From Acinetobacter wuhouensis (GTDB lineage: Bacteria > Pseudomonadota > Gammaproteobacteria > Pseudomonadales > Moraxellaceae), in the NCBI RefSeq assembly GCF_001696605.3, contig NZ_CP031716.1, positions 3,472,001-3,536,000 on the forward strand: a stretch of DNA of 64,000 bases, read 5' to 3'. This document shows positions 54,715 to 64,000 of this stretch, piece by piece (position 1 is the stretch's first letter; each line of letters starts with the position of its first letter). The notes under the pieces are model-generated. The model was not told where the DNA came from, did not search any database, and saw nothing but the letters and a program-made list of their open reading frames with translations. The translations under genes and the position numbers were made by a program.

Positions 54715-55992
54715 ATGACGTATAAGGATGAAACGCTCGCCATTCATGCAGGTTATTCGCCTGAAACCACCACCAAAGCTGTGGCTGTGCCGATTTACCA
54801 AACCACCTCTTATGCTTTTGATGATACCCAACATGGTGCAGACCTGTTTGACCTCAAAGTTCAGGGCAATATCTATACCCGTATCATGAACCCAACAACT
54901 GCTGTATTAGAACAGCGTTTAGCAGCGCTTGAGGGTGGCATTGGTGCATTGGCTTTGGCATCAGGCATGTCAGCCATTACTTATTCGATTCAAACCATTG
55001 CTGAAGCGGGTGACAATATCGTTTCTGTTTCTACTCTGTATGGTGGCACATATAACTTATTTGCCCATACTTTACCGAAGCAAGGTATTGAAGTACGTTT
55101 CTTTGATTATCAGCAACCTGAAAGCTTACGTGATCTGATTGATGATAAAACCAAATTGGTCTTTGTTGAGTCTATCGGTAATCCACTCGGCAATATCATT
55201 GATCTTGAAGCGATTTCAAAAATTGCTCATGAATATGGCGTACCTGTGATCGTAGACAATACCGTTGCAACCCCTGCTCTGCTTAAACCTTTCGAGCATG
55301 GTGCAGACATCGTGGTGCACTCATTGACCAAATATATTGGCGGTCATGGTAATTCGATTGGCGGTGCGATTGTCGATAGCGGTAAATTCCCTTGGGGTAA
55401 ATATCCTGAACGTTTCAAAGTCTTGAATACTCCTGATCCGAGCTATCACGGTGTGAATTATGTTGAAGCTTTGGGTGAAGCTGCATACATCGCACGTGCA
55501 CGTGTCGTGCCTTTGCGTAATACAGGTGCTGCAATCAGTCCACTCAGCGTGTTCTTAATCTTACAAGGTCTAGAAACCTTGAATTTGCGTATGGAACGTC
55601 ACACTGAAAATGCGCAAAAAGTGGCGGAATATTTAAAAGCCCATCCAAAAGTAAAATGGGTGAATTACGCAGGCTTGAAAGATCATCCACAACACGCTTT
55701 GGCACAAAAATATGTCAAAGGCAAACCATCAGGAATCTTATCTTTTGGTGTGCAAGATGGTCGTGAAGGCGGTACACGTTTTATTGATGCCTTACAACTT
55801 TTCACTCGTCTAGTGAATATTGGTGATGCAAAAAGTTTGGCATGTCATCCTGCAACAACTACACATCGTCAGCTCAATGAAGATGAGTTAAAAGCAGCAG
55901 GTGTGAGTATTGATATGGTGCGTTTATCTGTTGGTATCGAACATATTGATGATTTGATTGCAGATTTGGAACAAGCTTTGGCTCAAGTTTAA
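54715..55992 (+). CDS. metY: O-acetylhomoserine sulfhydrylase MetY
   Basis: A PLP enzyme of 425 residues of the Cys/Met metabolism family. Conserved pieces are [34 protein letters not shown], and [15 protein letters not shown] with the PLP-binding Lys near residue 207. [14 protein letters not shown] and [14 protein letters not shown] follow. The length of about 425 and the GHG after the lysine point to MetY rather than MetB/MetZ. It makes homocysteine from O-acetylhomoserine and sulfide in methionine synthesis. It is monocistronic. Confidence 0.92.
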   Translation: MTYKDETLAIHAGYSPETTTKAVAVPIYQTTSYAFDDTQHGADLFDLKVQGNIYTRIMNPTTAVLEQRLAALEGGIGALALASGMSAITYSIQTIAEAGDNIVSVSTLYGGTYNLFAHTLPKQGIEVRFFDYQQPESLRDLIDDKTKLVFVESIGNPLGNIIDLEAISKIAHEYGVPVIVDNTVATPALLKPFEHGADIVVHSLTKYIGGHGNSIGGAIVDSGKFPWGKYPERFKVLNTPDPSYHGVNYVEALGEAAYIARARVVPLRNTGAAISPLSVFLILQGLETLNLRMERHTENAQKVAEYLKAHPKVKWVNYAGLKDHPQHALAQKYVKGKPSGILSFGVQDGREGGTRFIDALQLFTRLVNIGDAKSLACHPATTTHRQLNEDELKAAGVSIDMVRLSVGIEHIDDLIADLEQALAQV

Positions 55993-56021
55993 GCAACTGA
56001 TTTAAAAATGTATTTATAAAT

Positions 56022-56050
56022 TAAAAGCCAGTTATTCTGGCTTTTAATTT
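56022..56050 (+). terminator. Terminator of metY
   Basis: AAAAGCCAG pairs with CTGGCTTTT around TTATT, followed by an A+T-rich tail. It lies 30 bases after the stop; the gene on the other strand ends close by. Confidence 0.85.
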
Positions 56051-56064
56051 TTCTAAAGATCAGC

Positions 56065-56592
56065 CTAAATTTCTTCTTCGAACCAATGTATCATTGCGGT
56101 TTGCTCAACAGAAAGATCACCAGAATAAGGCGCTATACAAATTTGAAAATGAATCGCATCTTCATCAAACTCCTCTACCGAGTCTGCATCATCTTTTTCA
56201 AAGAGATTACTCACTGTGACCAGATACAAACCATTGCCGAGTTCAACAAATAACTGTTGATTATCCTTACTTGGAATGCGTTCATCCACAAATTGAGCAG
56301 CCATGGTTAAATCTGTGTAATTGCTGAGATATAATTTTTGATTGCTAACTTGAATCAACTGTTTGAATTGATGCTGACCTTCTAACAGGTTTACATCCTG
56401 AATCACTTCAATATTCCAAACACCACCGCCCCATTCATTGGTTTGCCATAGGATTAAGTGCTGTTGTTGAATTTGTTTTTTGAAATGCTCAATCAGTTGC
56501 TCAAATTGCCAATCCTCATCTACAAAAGTTTGGTATCGCTCATTATTTACAATAGCAATAAAGCCATCTTCATCTGAAATCGTCAATTTCAT
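56065..56592 (-). CDS. Conserved-looking hypothetical acidic protein
   Basis: A soluble protein of 175 residues without signal or membrane segment, rich in Glu, Asp and Gln. I do not recognise a family. It starts MKLTISDEDGFIAIVNNERY and has several hydrophobic strands (HLILWQTNEWGGGVWNIEVI, QQLFVELGNGLYLVTV), as in small alpha-beta proteins that may be immunity-like or structural. A GTG at 56604 would add four residues; the ribosome site is weak for both. Codon use is ordinary for the window. Confidence 0.7.
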   Translation of the reverse strand: MKLTISDEDGFIAIVNNERYQTFVDEDWQFEQLIEHFKKQIQQQHLILWQTNEWGGGVWNIEVIQDVNLLEGQHQFKQLIQVSNQKLYLSNYTDLTMAAQFVDERIPSKDNQQLFVELGNGLYLVTVSNLFEKDDADSVEEFDEDAIHFQICIAPYSGDLSVEQTAMIHWFEEEI

Positions 56593-56761
56593 AAAATAAA
56601 ACACCCTATATATTTTGTTATTGCTTATTGATTCATATCAATTTTATGTATTATTTTTATCATAATCATAGCGATGTGGTCGCGTTTTCTACAGACTTAT
56701 ATAGAAACGCTACACAATACTTAAAGTTTATTACTTACTGTAAAATTTAGATCAATCATAA

Positions 56762-56788
56762 AAAAAAGACCTAAATTTAGGTCTTTTT
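56762..56788 (-). terminator. Terminator of phoU
   Basis: AAAAGACCTAAA pairs with TTTAGGTCTTTT with only T between the arms. On the minus strand it ends in a T run, about 40 bases after the phoU stop. Confidence 0.85.
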
Positions 56789-56827
56789 CAATATTCTATA
56801 TGCTACTAGATTCAATATGCTGAAAAC

Positions 56828-57550
56828 TTATTTGCTTTGAACTTTTTGTTCAATTTCTTCAACACTGGTATGACGTACATCAAAACCTTTCGCCATATAA
56901 ATCACTTGTTCAGAAATATTACGTGCATGATCGCCAATACGCTCTAAAGAACGTAATACCCACATGACATTGATGACACGGCTAATATGGCGAGGATCTT
57001 CGATCATATAAGTCATCAACGTACGTGTTGCCGACTGATACTCACGGTCAATATCCGCATCTGCTAACAAAACTTTTAAAGCTTGTTCCGCATCTACACG
57101 TGCAAACGCATCCAAAGCATCATGAATCATCACACGCACTTGGTTACCGATATGACGTGTTTCCATATAACCACGTGGTGACTCCCCCTCTTCACACAAG
57201 GTCTGTGCAATGCGAGCAATTTTTGCTGCTTCATCACCAATACGTTCTAAATCGGTATTGGCTTTACTCATGGCAATCACCATACGTAAATCAATTGCGG
57301 CAGGATGACGACGTGCAAGAATCAACGTTAAAGCTTCGTCAATTTCACGTTCATAACGATTGACTGTATTGTCTTGAAATTGTACATCAATCGCTAAGTT
57401 CGCATTGGTATCTAATAAAGCATGCACAGCATTTGCCACTTGTTGCTCGACCAAGCCACCCATGGTCATAAATTTGGTATTCACATCCTGCAAATCTTCA
57501 TTGAATTGAGAAGAAATGTGATGATTTAATACAGGATTACTTGGGCTCAA
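56828..57550 (-). CDS. phoU: Phosphate signalling protein PhoU
   Basis: A helical protein of about 240 residues made of two PhoU repeats. Metal-binding patterns are EREIDEALTLILARRHPAAIDLRM / KANTDLERIGDEA and VMWVLRSLERIGDHARNISE. It restrains the PhoR-PhoB pathway when phosphate is ample. The longer frame from 57610 has an odd Cys-Lys-rich start, so I favour a TTG start at 57550 (SPSNPVLNHHISSQFNEDL) with GGAG eight bases before; this remains to be shown. No pst genes are nearby. Confidence 0.92.
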   Translation of the reverse strand: MSPSNPVLNHHISSQFNEDLQDVNTKFMTMGGLVEQQVANAVHALLDTNANLAIDVQFQDNTVNRYEREIDEALTLILARRHPAAIDLRMVIAMSKANTDLERIGDEAAKIARIAQTLCEEGESPRGYMETRHIGNQVRVMIHDALDAFARVDAEQALKVLLADADIDREYQSATRTLMTYMIEDPRHISRVINVMWVLRSLERIGDHARNISEQVIYMAKGFDVRHTSVEEIEQKVQSK

Positions 57551-57610
57551 AGCAGATACTCCACAGACTACAACGCATTTTTTATTAGGCTTACTATTAA
57601 ACCATATCAA

Positions 57611-57944
57611 TTATGAATCTTTTATGACAATGGGTTTTCTTTTAGATGAATTTTAAATTCACTTTAGATAAAACCAAATCAATCCAGTCATTCCAAAACA
57701 GTGTTGATTCTAGTTTTAAGCATTCTTCCATCTCAAAGTGCTTAGTTAAAATCTGTTGTTATACACTTTGTTCTGGAAATCTGAATTGAACCAATATATT
57801 GATCAAATTTCTTTAAAAAAATACGACTTTCCGCTAAAACAGTAACGATTCATTATCAGAAAACTACAAAACATTTCATTCATTTAGAATCTTTTCAGCG
57901 ACAATACTCTCGTTCTCCACTCGGTTTTTGTTAATGCCTGATAG
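57611..57944. other. Intergenic region between phoU and the lipoprotein pair
   Basis: A 334-bp A+T-rich region upstream of both divergent genes. I see no open frame. No obvious pho box was found by eye, which matters since phoU usually belongs to that regulon. Confidence 0.5.
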
Positions 57945-59018
57945 ATGAAATTTCCACGCGATATCACCCGTTTTTTGCTCTGTAGCTTACTCATTGTATT
58001 GAGTGGGATTGTAGTTGTCGCGTGTCAAAAACCTGCTGCGGATATTGTACATGAATCCAAAAAACCTCAAGCTGAAACAAAGCCTATTCCCGATTTAACC
58101 CAAATTTGCCAAAACTTAAAAAAGGAAATGCTTGCGATTAATGCACAAAGAACAACTTTGGCGATTGAGCAAGTCAATCAAGATATACGTATGTGCTTAC
58201 CGCTCATGAAGCCTACTGAGCAAAAGGAGTTAATGGCTTTATCAAAAAAAATGTATCAACAATTTTTGCACATTGAGCGCAGTTCCGAACAACAGCAAGC
58301 ATTTGAAAATTATGTTTTAGATCAAACGACCTATCCAACCATTCAACAAAGTCAATTTGAGCAACTACATATTCGAGATCAATATTTATTACGTCATAAA
58401 GGACAGGCATATATCGAGTTGGTTGAGCAAGCGGATAATAAAATTGTCTATCGTCGCAGCCCTCAATATTTGGCAAAAGTTTTTGCGCCCTATTTGTCTA
58501 GTTCAGATAAACTTTTTATTGAAAGTCTAGCGGATCAAAACACCCAACCATTGTTTAAAAATAATAAATTAAATATTGATGCGATCGAAATTGCCAAACG
58601 TGCTCAATTTTGGCAGAACTATGTACAAAACTCCTCAGACAGCACTTACCTAAGAGATGCTGTATTTTTAAGAAATACCTATAGTAGTCTATTATTTTTA
58701 GGTTCAGAAACATCTCCGATTGCTATTAATTTTGAATCACCTGCGGATATTGATGTGGCAAATTGGTCTGTGATTGAACAGCTTGCTAAAAATGAAGATG
58801 GAGAACTTTCTAAACAAGCTAAAAAATTTGTTCAATTCGTCAATATGAGTGCTGAACAGAGGCTAGAAAAAATTCAACTGAGCACAAAAGAACAAAATAA
58901 ACTTGCGGATCACCCTCAAGGTTTAGCTTTATCTCAAATCAATCAGTATTTAAATTTAACGCCGATCAATCTAAAACAAACCAAGAAAGATTGTTTTAGT
59001 GACGCTGTTTGTACTTAG
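57945..59018 (+). CDS. Lipoprotein of unknown function, tandem paralog 1
   Basis: A protein of 357 residues. A hydrophobic signal at about 10-25 ends in the lipobox VVAC, so Cys27 should be lipidated; the next residues are QKPA, with no Asp at +2, so outer-membrane sorting is likely. The mature part is helical and rich in Gln and Lys, with few Cys (two near residues 37-54, two at the end). No family is recognised. It shares layout and segments with the next gene, for example FWQNYVQNS versus FWENYLKQY. Confidence 0.75.
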   Translation: MKFPRDITRFLLCSLLIVLSGIVVVACQKPAADIVHESKKPQAETKPIPDLTQICQNLKKEMLAINAQRTTLAIEQVNQDIRMCLPLMKPTEQKELMALSKKMYQQFLHIERSSEQQQAFENYVLDQTTYPTIQQSQFEQLHIRDQYLLRHKGQAYIELVEQADNKIVYRRSPQYLAKVFAPYLSSSDKLFIESLADQNTQPLFKNNKLNIDAIEIAKRAQFWQNYVQNSSDSTYLRDAVFLRNTYSSLLFLGSETSPIAINFESPADIDVANWSVIEQLAKNEDGELSKQAKKFVQFVNMSAEQRLEKIQLSTKEQNKLADHPQGLALSQINQYLNLTPINLKQTKKDCFSDAVCT

Positions 59019-59084
59019 GCTTGTTTTGACGTTTTATTTTTATTAGGCTTAACGCCAAATTAAACTGATAACAAAAGCAATTTT

Positions 59085-60146
59085 ATGAATCTATTTCAAA
59101 ACACACTAGCGGTGACAGCTATTTTAAGTTGTCTTATGTTTACCGCATGTCAAAAACATGAAAACCAACAAAAAAATGATTCGAATCAAGCTAAAACAGC
59201 AACAGAGAAAACAGCTGATCGCACAGAGATTTCAGCATTTCCGCAAGACTGCAACAGTATTGATACTGCCATTCAAACATTAAAGAAAACCTATTCACCT
59301 GAAGATTTAGATGCTTTAAATCAGCTTTTTAAAAAATGTTTACCCGATGTACCCTTAGAAACACGCTATCAATGGTTAGCACAATCTGAGCAAGTATATA
59401 CAGCTCAGATCAGTAAACTACCTAAAAAAGTTCAAGACTATGTCACTGAAATGTCTGATGATGTTGGTACTTTAGATCAAAAAGCACTTGCTCAACTTTA
59501 TAAAAAGATGACACCTCAAGAGCAATATGTAGCTAAAAATCAAAAACAACTCTTTTTATATCAATACAATGAGGGTGAAGGTTATTATTCTGTTAGCCAA
59601 GATCCTCGTTATGCATTCGAGATTTTTTCACCATCTTTACCCGAAGCTGACCAAGTTTACTTAAAAGAAAGTTTGAAACAGGATGAAGCAACTGGTGGTT
59701 CTATTGATAAAGATGCAGGACTATCTGTTTCTTTTACTCAATTAGGTGATTGGATCATTTTTTGGGAAAATTATTTAAAACAATATCCAAAAAGCCATTT
59801 CTCCTCTCAAGTTCAAAACTTAATCAACCTCTATCAAAAATACTTATTTGTAGGTTTAGAGAATACCCCTGTCTTTGAAATTGAAGAATACACCGTAAAA
59901 TTAGATCCTGACGCAGATAAAGCTATTCATAAGCTTGCCAAGACCAACTCACCTTCCGCTGAAAAAGCCAAGAAGTTTTTGAATTATTTCGACAATTATA
60001 AATTTGCAGAAACGCCTTATGATGAGAAAACAGGCTCTCAATCTGATTATAATTTATTTATGAATGAAACACTTGAAGGCGTGAAGCGGTTTGAACAAAA
60101 CTATTCCAATGATTTATTTAAGCTACTCAACTTGCAATCCTCTTAA
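59085..60146 (+). CDS. Lipoprotein of unknown function, tandem paralog 2
   Basis: A protein of 353 residues. The signal ends in the lipobox FTAC with Cys22 lipidated and QKH after it. A low-complexity linker rich in Asn, Gln, Lys and Thr runs to about residue 45. The rest is helical. Alignable pieces with the previous gene: the YL.R/A..P.YA.E.FSP.L region near 170, IIFWENYLKQYP, YLFVGLENTPVFEI and AKKFLNYF. It starts 66 bases after paralog 1, so the two are probably co-transcribed. Function unknown. Confidence 0.75.
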   Translation: MNLFQNTLAVTAILSCLMFTACQKHENQQKNDSNQAKTATEKTADRTEISAFPQDCNSIDTAIQTLKKTYSPEDLDALNQLFKKCLPDVPLETRYQWLAQSEQVYTAQISKLPKKVQDYVTEMSDDVGTLDQKALAQLYKKMTPQEQYVAKNQKQLFLYQYNEGEGYYSVSQDPRYAFEIFSPSLPEADQVYLKESLKQDEATGGSIDKDAGLSVSFTQLGDWIIFWENYLKQYPKSHFSSQVQNLINLYQKYLFVGLENTPVFEIEEYTVKLDPDADKAIHKLAKTNSPSAEKAKKFLNYFDNYKFAETPYDEKTGSQSDYNLFMNETLEGVKRFEQNYSNDLFKLLNLQSS

Positions 60147-60209
60147 ATCTAGCTAAATCATACAATTTGCAAATCTAATTCTGAGCAAATGTGATAATAT
60201 TTGTCCATC

Positions 60210-60304
60210 GCTTGACGGAGCGCGAGTATTTCCTCGCTGAGATCATCTAATGAAGATGAGTACCGTTGAACCTGATCAGGTTAAAACCTGCGTAGGAATC
60301 AAGC
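60210..60304 (+). promoter_or_regulatory. TPP riboswitch (THI element) controlling thiC
   Basis: The closing stem P1 is GCTTGA at 60210-60215 with TCAAGC at 60299-60304. Inside are the conserved CTGAGAT near 60237 and, at about 60263-60297, ACCGTTGAACCTGATCAGG and CCTGCGTAGGAA, the TPP-binding core. It lies 155 bases before the thiC start. An extended -10 (TGTGATAAT, hexamer at 60193-60198) just upstream fits a start of transcription near 60205. TPP binding should lower thiC expression. CGCTCC at 60321-60326 could pair with GGAGCG in the aptamer and serve as the switch. Confidence 0.95.
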
Positions 60305-60396
60305 CAGTCTAAAAACAGAACGCTCCATATTTAGCTATTTATGTAGAAATACCTTTTATTCACTCCATAAAACTGTGAATAAATGTCAAAAAATAG

Positions 60397-62355
<1,959 letters not shown>

Positions 62356-62430
62356 AGACTAAAAAAACTATTGCCTTTCAATATTTCTCAGTTAGGATGA
62401 AATGAATATGTTTCATCTTAACTACTTCAT

Positions 62431-63051
62431 ATGAGCATTATTCAGCAAGCAACCTACACCCATCACGATGTAGACATTCAATCCCGTGAACATGTTTTTA
62501 AAGGCTTTGTTCAGGTTGAAAAAGTGAGCTTGCGACATCGACTATTTAATCAAACAGAATATACACCTGTCATCCATCGTGAGTTGATTCGTCGCAAAGA
62601 AGCTGCTGGCGTGTTAATTTACAATGATCAACAACAAAAGTTTGCATTGATTGAACAATTCCGTGTCGGTGCAATGAACGACTCTATTTCACCTTGGCAA
62701 CTTGAAATTATTGCAGGTGTTTTAGATGGGGATGAATCGCCAGAGACCTGTATTCGTCGAGAAAGCCTCGAGGAATCAGGATGTGAATTAGATCATGTTG
62801 AGCTGTTATTTAGCTTTTATCCATCTGCAGGTGCATGTGATGAAATTTTCCATCTTTATGTCGCTCAAGCAGAACTGCCAGATGAAGGTGGAATCTTTGG
62901 CATGCCAGATGAAGGTGAAAACATCAAACTACATATTATTCACTATATTGATTTAAATTTATTATTACAAAGTGACCGTTTACGAAATGCACCTGTGATC
63001 ATGGCTTTACAATGGTTAAAGCAACATTTGCATACTGTAGAGAATGTCTAG
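62431..63051 (+). CDS. nudF: ADP-ribose pyrophosphatase NudF (Nudix)
   Basis: A Nudix hydrolase of 206 residues. The Nudix box GVLDGDESPETCIRRESLEESG fits GX5EX7REUXEEXG and starts near residue 95 (the text here is split for length as GVLDGDE and RRESLEESG). The N-terminal part forms the swapped-domain sheet of ADP-ribose pyrophosphatases. It cleaves ADP-ribose to AMP and ribose 5-phosphate. It is nine bases upstream of cpdA, an order also known in E. coli (nudF-yqiB-cpdA), so the two form an operon. Confidence 0.92.
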   Translation: MSIIQQATYTHHDVDIQSREHVFKGFVQVEKVSLRHRLFNQTEYTPVIHRELIRRKEAAGVLIYNDQQQKFALIEQFRVGAMNDSISPWQLEIIAGVLDGDESPETCIRRESLEESGCELDHVELLFSFYPSAGACDEIFHLYVAQAELPDEGGIFGMPDEGENIKLHIIHYIDLNLLLQSDRLRNAPVIMALQWLKQHLHTVENV

Positions 63052-63060
63052 GGGAAGGAC

Positions 63061-63876
63061 ATGAACGCAGAGAAATTACAACTGACCGAATTTCATAAAG
63101 ATAGAGTGATTATCCAAATTACGGATACACACCTCATGGATCGACCTGAAGCTGAATTTGTCGGGATTAATCCTGAGGAAAACTTTCATGCTGTTATGGA
63201 CGATATCAAACAACAATATCCTCATATTGATGCGATTGTACATACAGGCGATCTTGCGCAGGCAGCTTTTCCTGAAACCTATGACCGTTACATCAATTAT
63301 ATGAAAGCATTTGGTGTCGATTTTTATCATATTCCGGGCAATCACGATAACTTGCGTTTTTTCCCTTTTCATACACCAGAACCTAGCCCTGCTGTGATCA
63401 GCATTGGACAATGGCGAATCATCTTGCTGAATAGTGCGGTGAGTGGGCAGACGGATGGGCATATTCAAGATGAACAATTGCTTGAATTAAAAAAAATATT
63501 AGCACAATTACAAGATTGTTTTGTCATCATCGCTTGTCATCACAACCCTTTTGAGATGAAGTCAAAATGGTTAGATCAGCATAAATTAAAAAATGTAGAT
63601 GAATTAAAAGCAGTGCTTGAACCTTTTCAAAATATCAAGGCATTGATTCATGGTCATGTCCATCAAGAATCACATAATGAATGGAATAGGATTCCCTTTA
63701 TTTCAACACCTGCAACATGTGTGCAATTTAAGCCTTTGAGCCAAGAATTTGCATTTGACCAAATTGCTCCTGGTTACCGTTGCTTACATTTAAAAGCTTC
63801 TGGTGAATTTGAGACAGTTGTGCATCGTTTAAAAAATTTTAAAGTTACAATTAATGAAGAAATTTCAGGTTACTAG
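63061..63876 (+). CDS. cpdA: 3',5'-cyclic AMP phosphodiesterase CpdA
   Basis: A class III phosphodiesterase of 271 residues with the metallophosphatase motifs in order: ITDTHLMD near residue 20, HTGDLAQA near 61, GNHDNLRF near 95, CHHNPFEM near 160 and HGHVHQES near 199. It breaks down cAMP in the cytoplasm and so limits Crp/Vfr-type signalling. GGGGAAGGA lies just before the ATG. It follows nudF after nine bases. Confidence 0.93.
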   Translation: MNAEKLQLTEFHKDRVIIQITDTHLMDRPEAEFVGINPEENFHAVMDDIKQQYPHIDAIVHTGDLAQAAFPETYDRYINYMKAFGVDFYHIPGNHDNLRFFPFHTPEPSPAVISIGQWRIILLNSAVSGQTDGHIQDEQLLELKKILAQLQDCFVIIACHHNPFEMKSKWLDQHKLKNVDELKAVLEPFQNIKALIHGHVHQESHNEWNRIPFISTPATCVQFKPLSQEFAFDQIAPGYRCLHLKASGEFETVVHRLKNFKVTINEEISGY

Positions 63877-63976
63877 CTTTTCATTTTGATCTTTTTCCAT
63901 TAAGTTATTCGTCCGATAAGATATGCAGAAAGTCGAATTAGGGGCTAGGTGACTTTCATCTTTGTAAAAAAATCTA

Positions 63977-63982
63977 TATGAT
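63977..63982 (+). promoter_or_regulatory. Possible -10 of a stable-RNA promoter at the right edge
   Basis: TATGAT is followed by a G+C-rich discriminator GACGCCCCC, like those in front of the tRNA genes in this window. I see no good -35 at 16-18 bases. The gene it might serve is beyond the window. Confidence 0.25.
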
Positions 63983-64000
63983 GACGCCCCCAATAGATCC

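Noticed and set aside
63931..63956. AAAGTC/GACTTT inverted repeat after cpdA
   Set aside because: The arms are only six bases, far apart, and no T run follows. It is too weak for a terminator.

Overview
The window looks like a piece of an Acinetobacter chromosome. The A+T-rich composition, the acr1 fatty acyl-CoA reductase (295 residues, the length and sequence style I recall from A. baylyi), a dcw cluster that begins at rsmH with no mraZ and stops after mraY, and the long low-G+C intergenic stretches all point there. This is inference from remembered family sequences; no database was searched. No phage, integron, CRISPR array or complete insertion sequence was seen.

Layout. 1-1.3 kb: the end of a type IV pilus assembly operon (pilM and the start of pilN, minus strand), divergent from ponA (PBP1A). 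4-12 kb: rlmA, then the cell-wall and division operon rsmH-ftsL-ftsI-murE-murF-mraY, all minus strand. 12-15 kb: a GNAT gene and two tandem sulfate-binding protein genes. 15.4-17.7 kb: a small secreted protein, gltX, then tRNA-Ala(GGC) and tRNA-Glu(TTC) behind their own promoter. 17.8-26.8 kb: a metal-handling region with the CDF exporter czcD, a Fur-box gene for a periplasmic DUF4198-like protein, and czcI-czcC-czcB-czcA. A small inverted-repeat element sits just beside the Fur box. 27-36 kb: a Sel1-like protein, acr1, tex, ompR, envZ and an acetyl-CoA hydrolase/CoA-transferase. 36-41 kb: an intergenic block of palindromic repeats, a GMC oxidoreductase, a ypeA-like acetyltransferase, a FadL-type porin and a methyltransferase. 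41.2-41.5 kb: two identical tRNA-Phe genes, each with its own promoter and terminator.

42-52 kb: histidine genes hisB-hisH, hisA and hisF, separated by unrelated genes (DUF805, a 3'-5' exonuclease, an EamA transporter, two ABM-domain proteins, a cold-shock/DUF1294 fusion, homoserine kinase). A decayed copy of the last third of hisH lies 0.8 kb beyond the intact gene. 52-57.6 kb: a second Sel1-like protein, ettA, metY, a hypothetical gene and phoU. 58-64 kb: two tandem paralogous lipoproteins, a TPP riboswitch controlling thiC, then nudF-cpdA.

Most of the window is housekeeping. The parts most worth a second look are the hisH tail duplication around the DUF805 gene, the 229-bp inverted-repeat element next to the Fur box, the palindromic block at 36.1-36.6 kb, a terminator-like hairpin between ompR and envZ, and the paired lipoproteins of unknown function. 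I did not find a convincing new multi-gene system.
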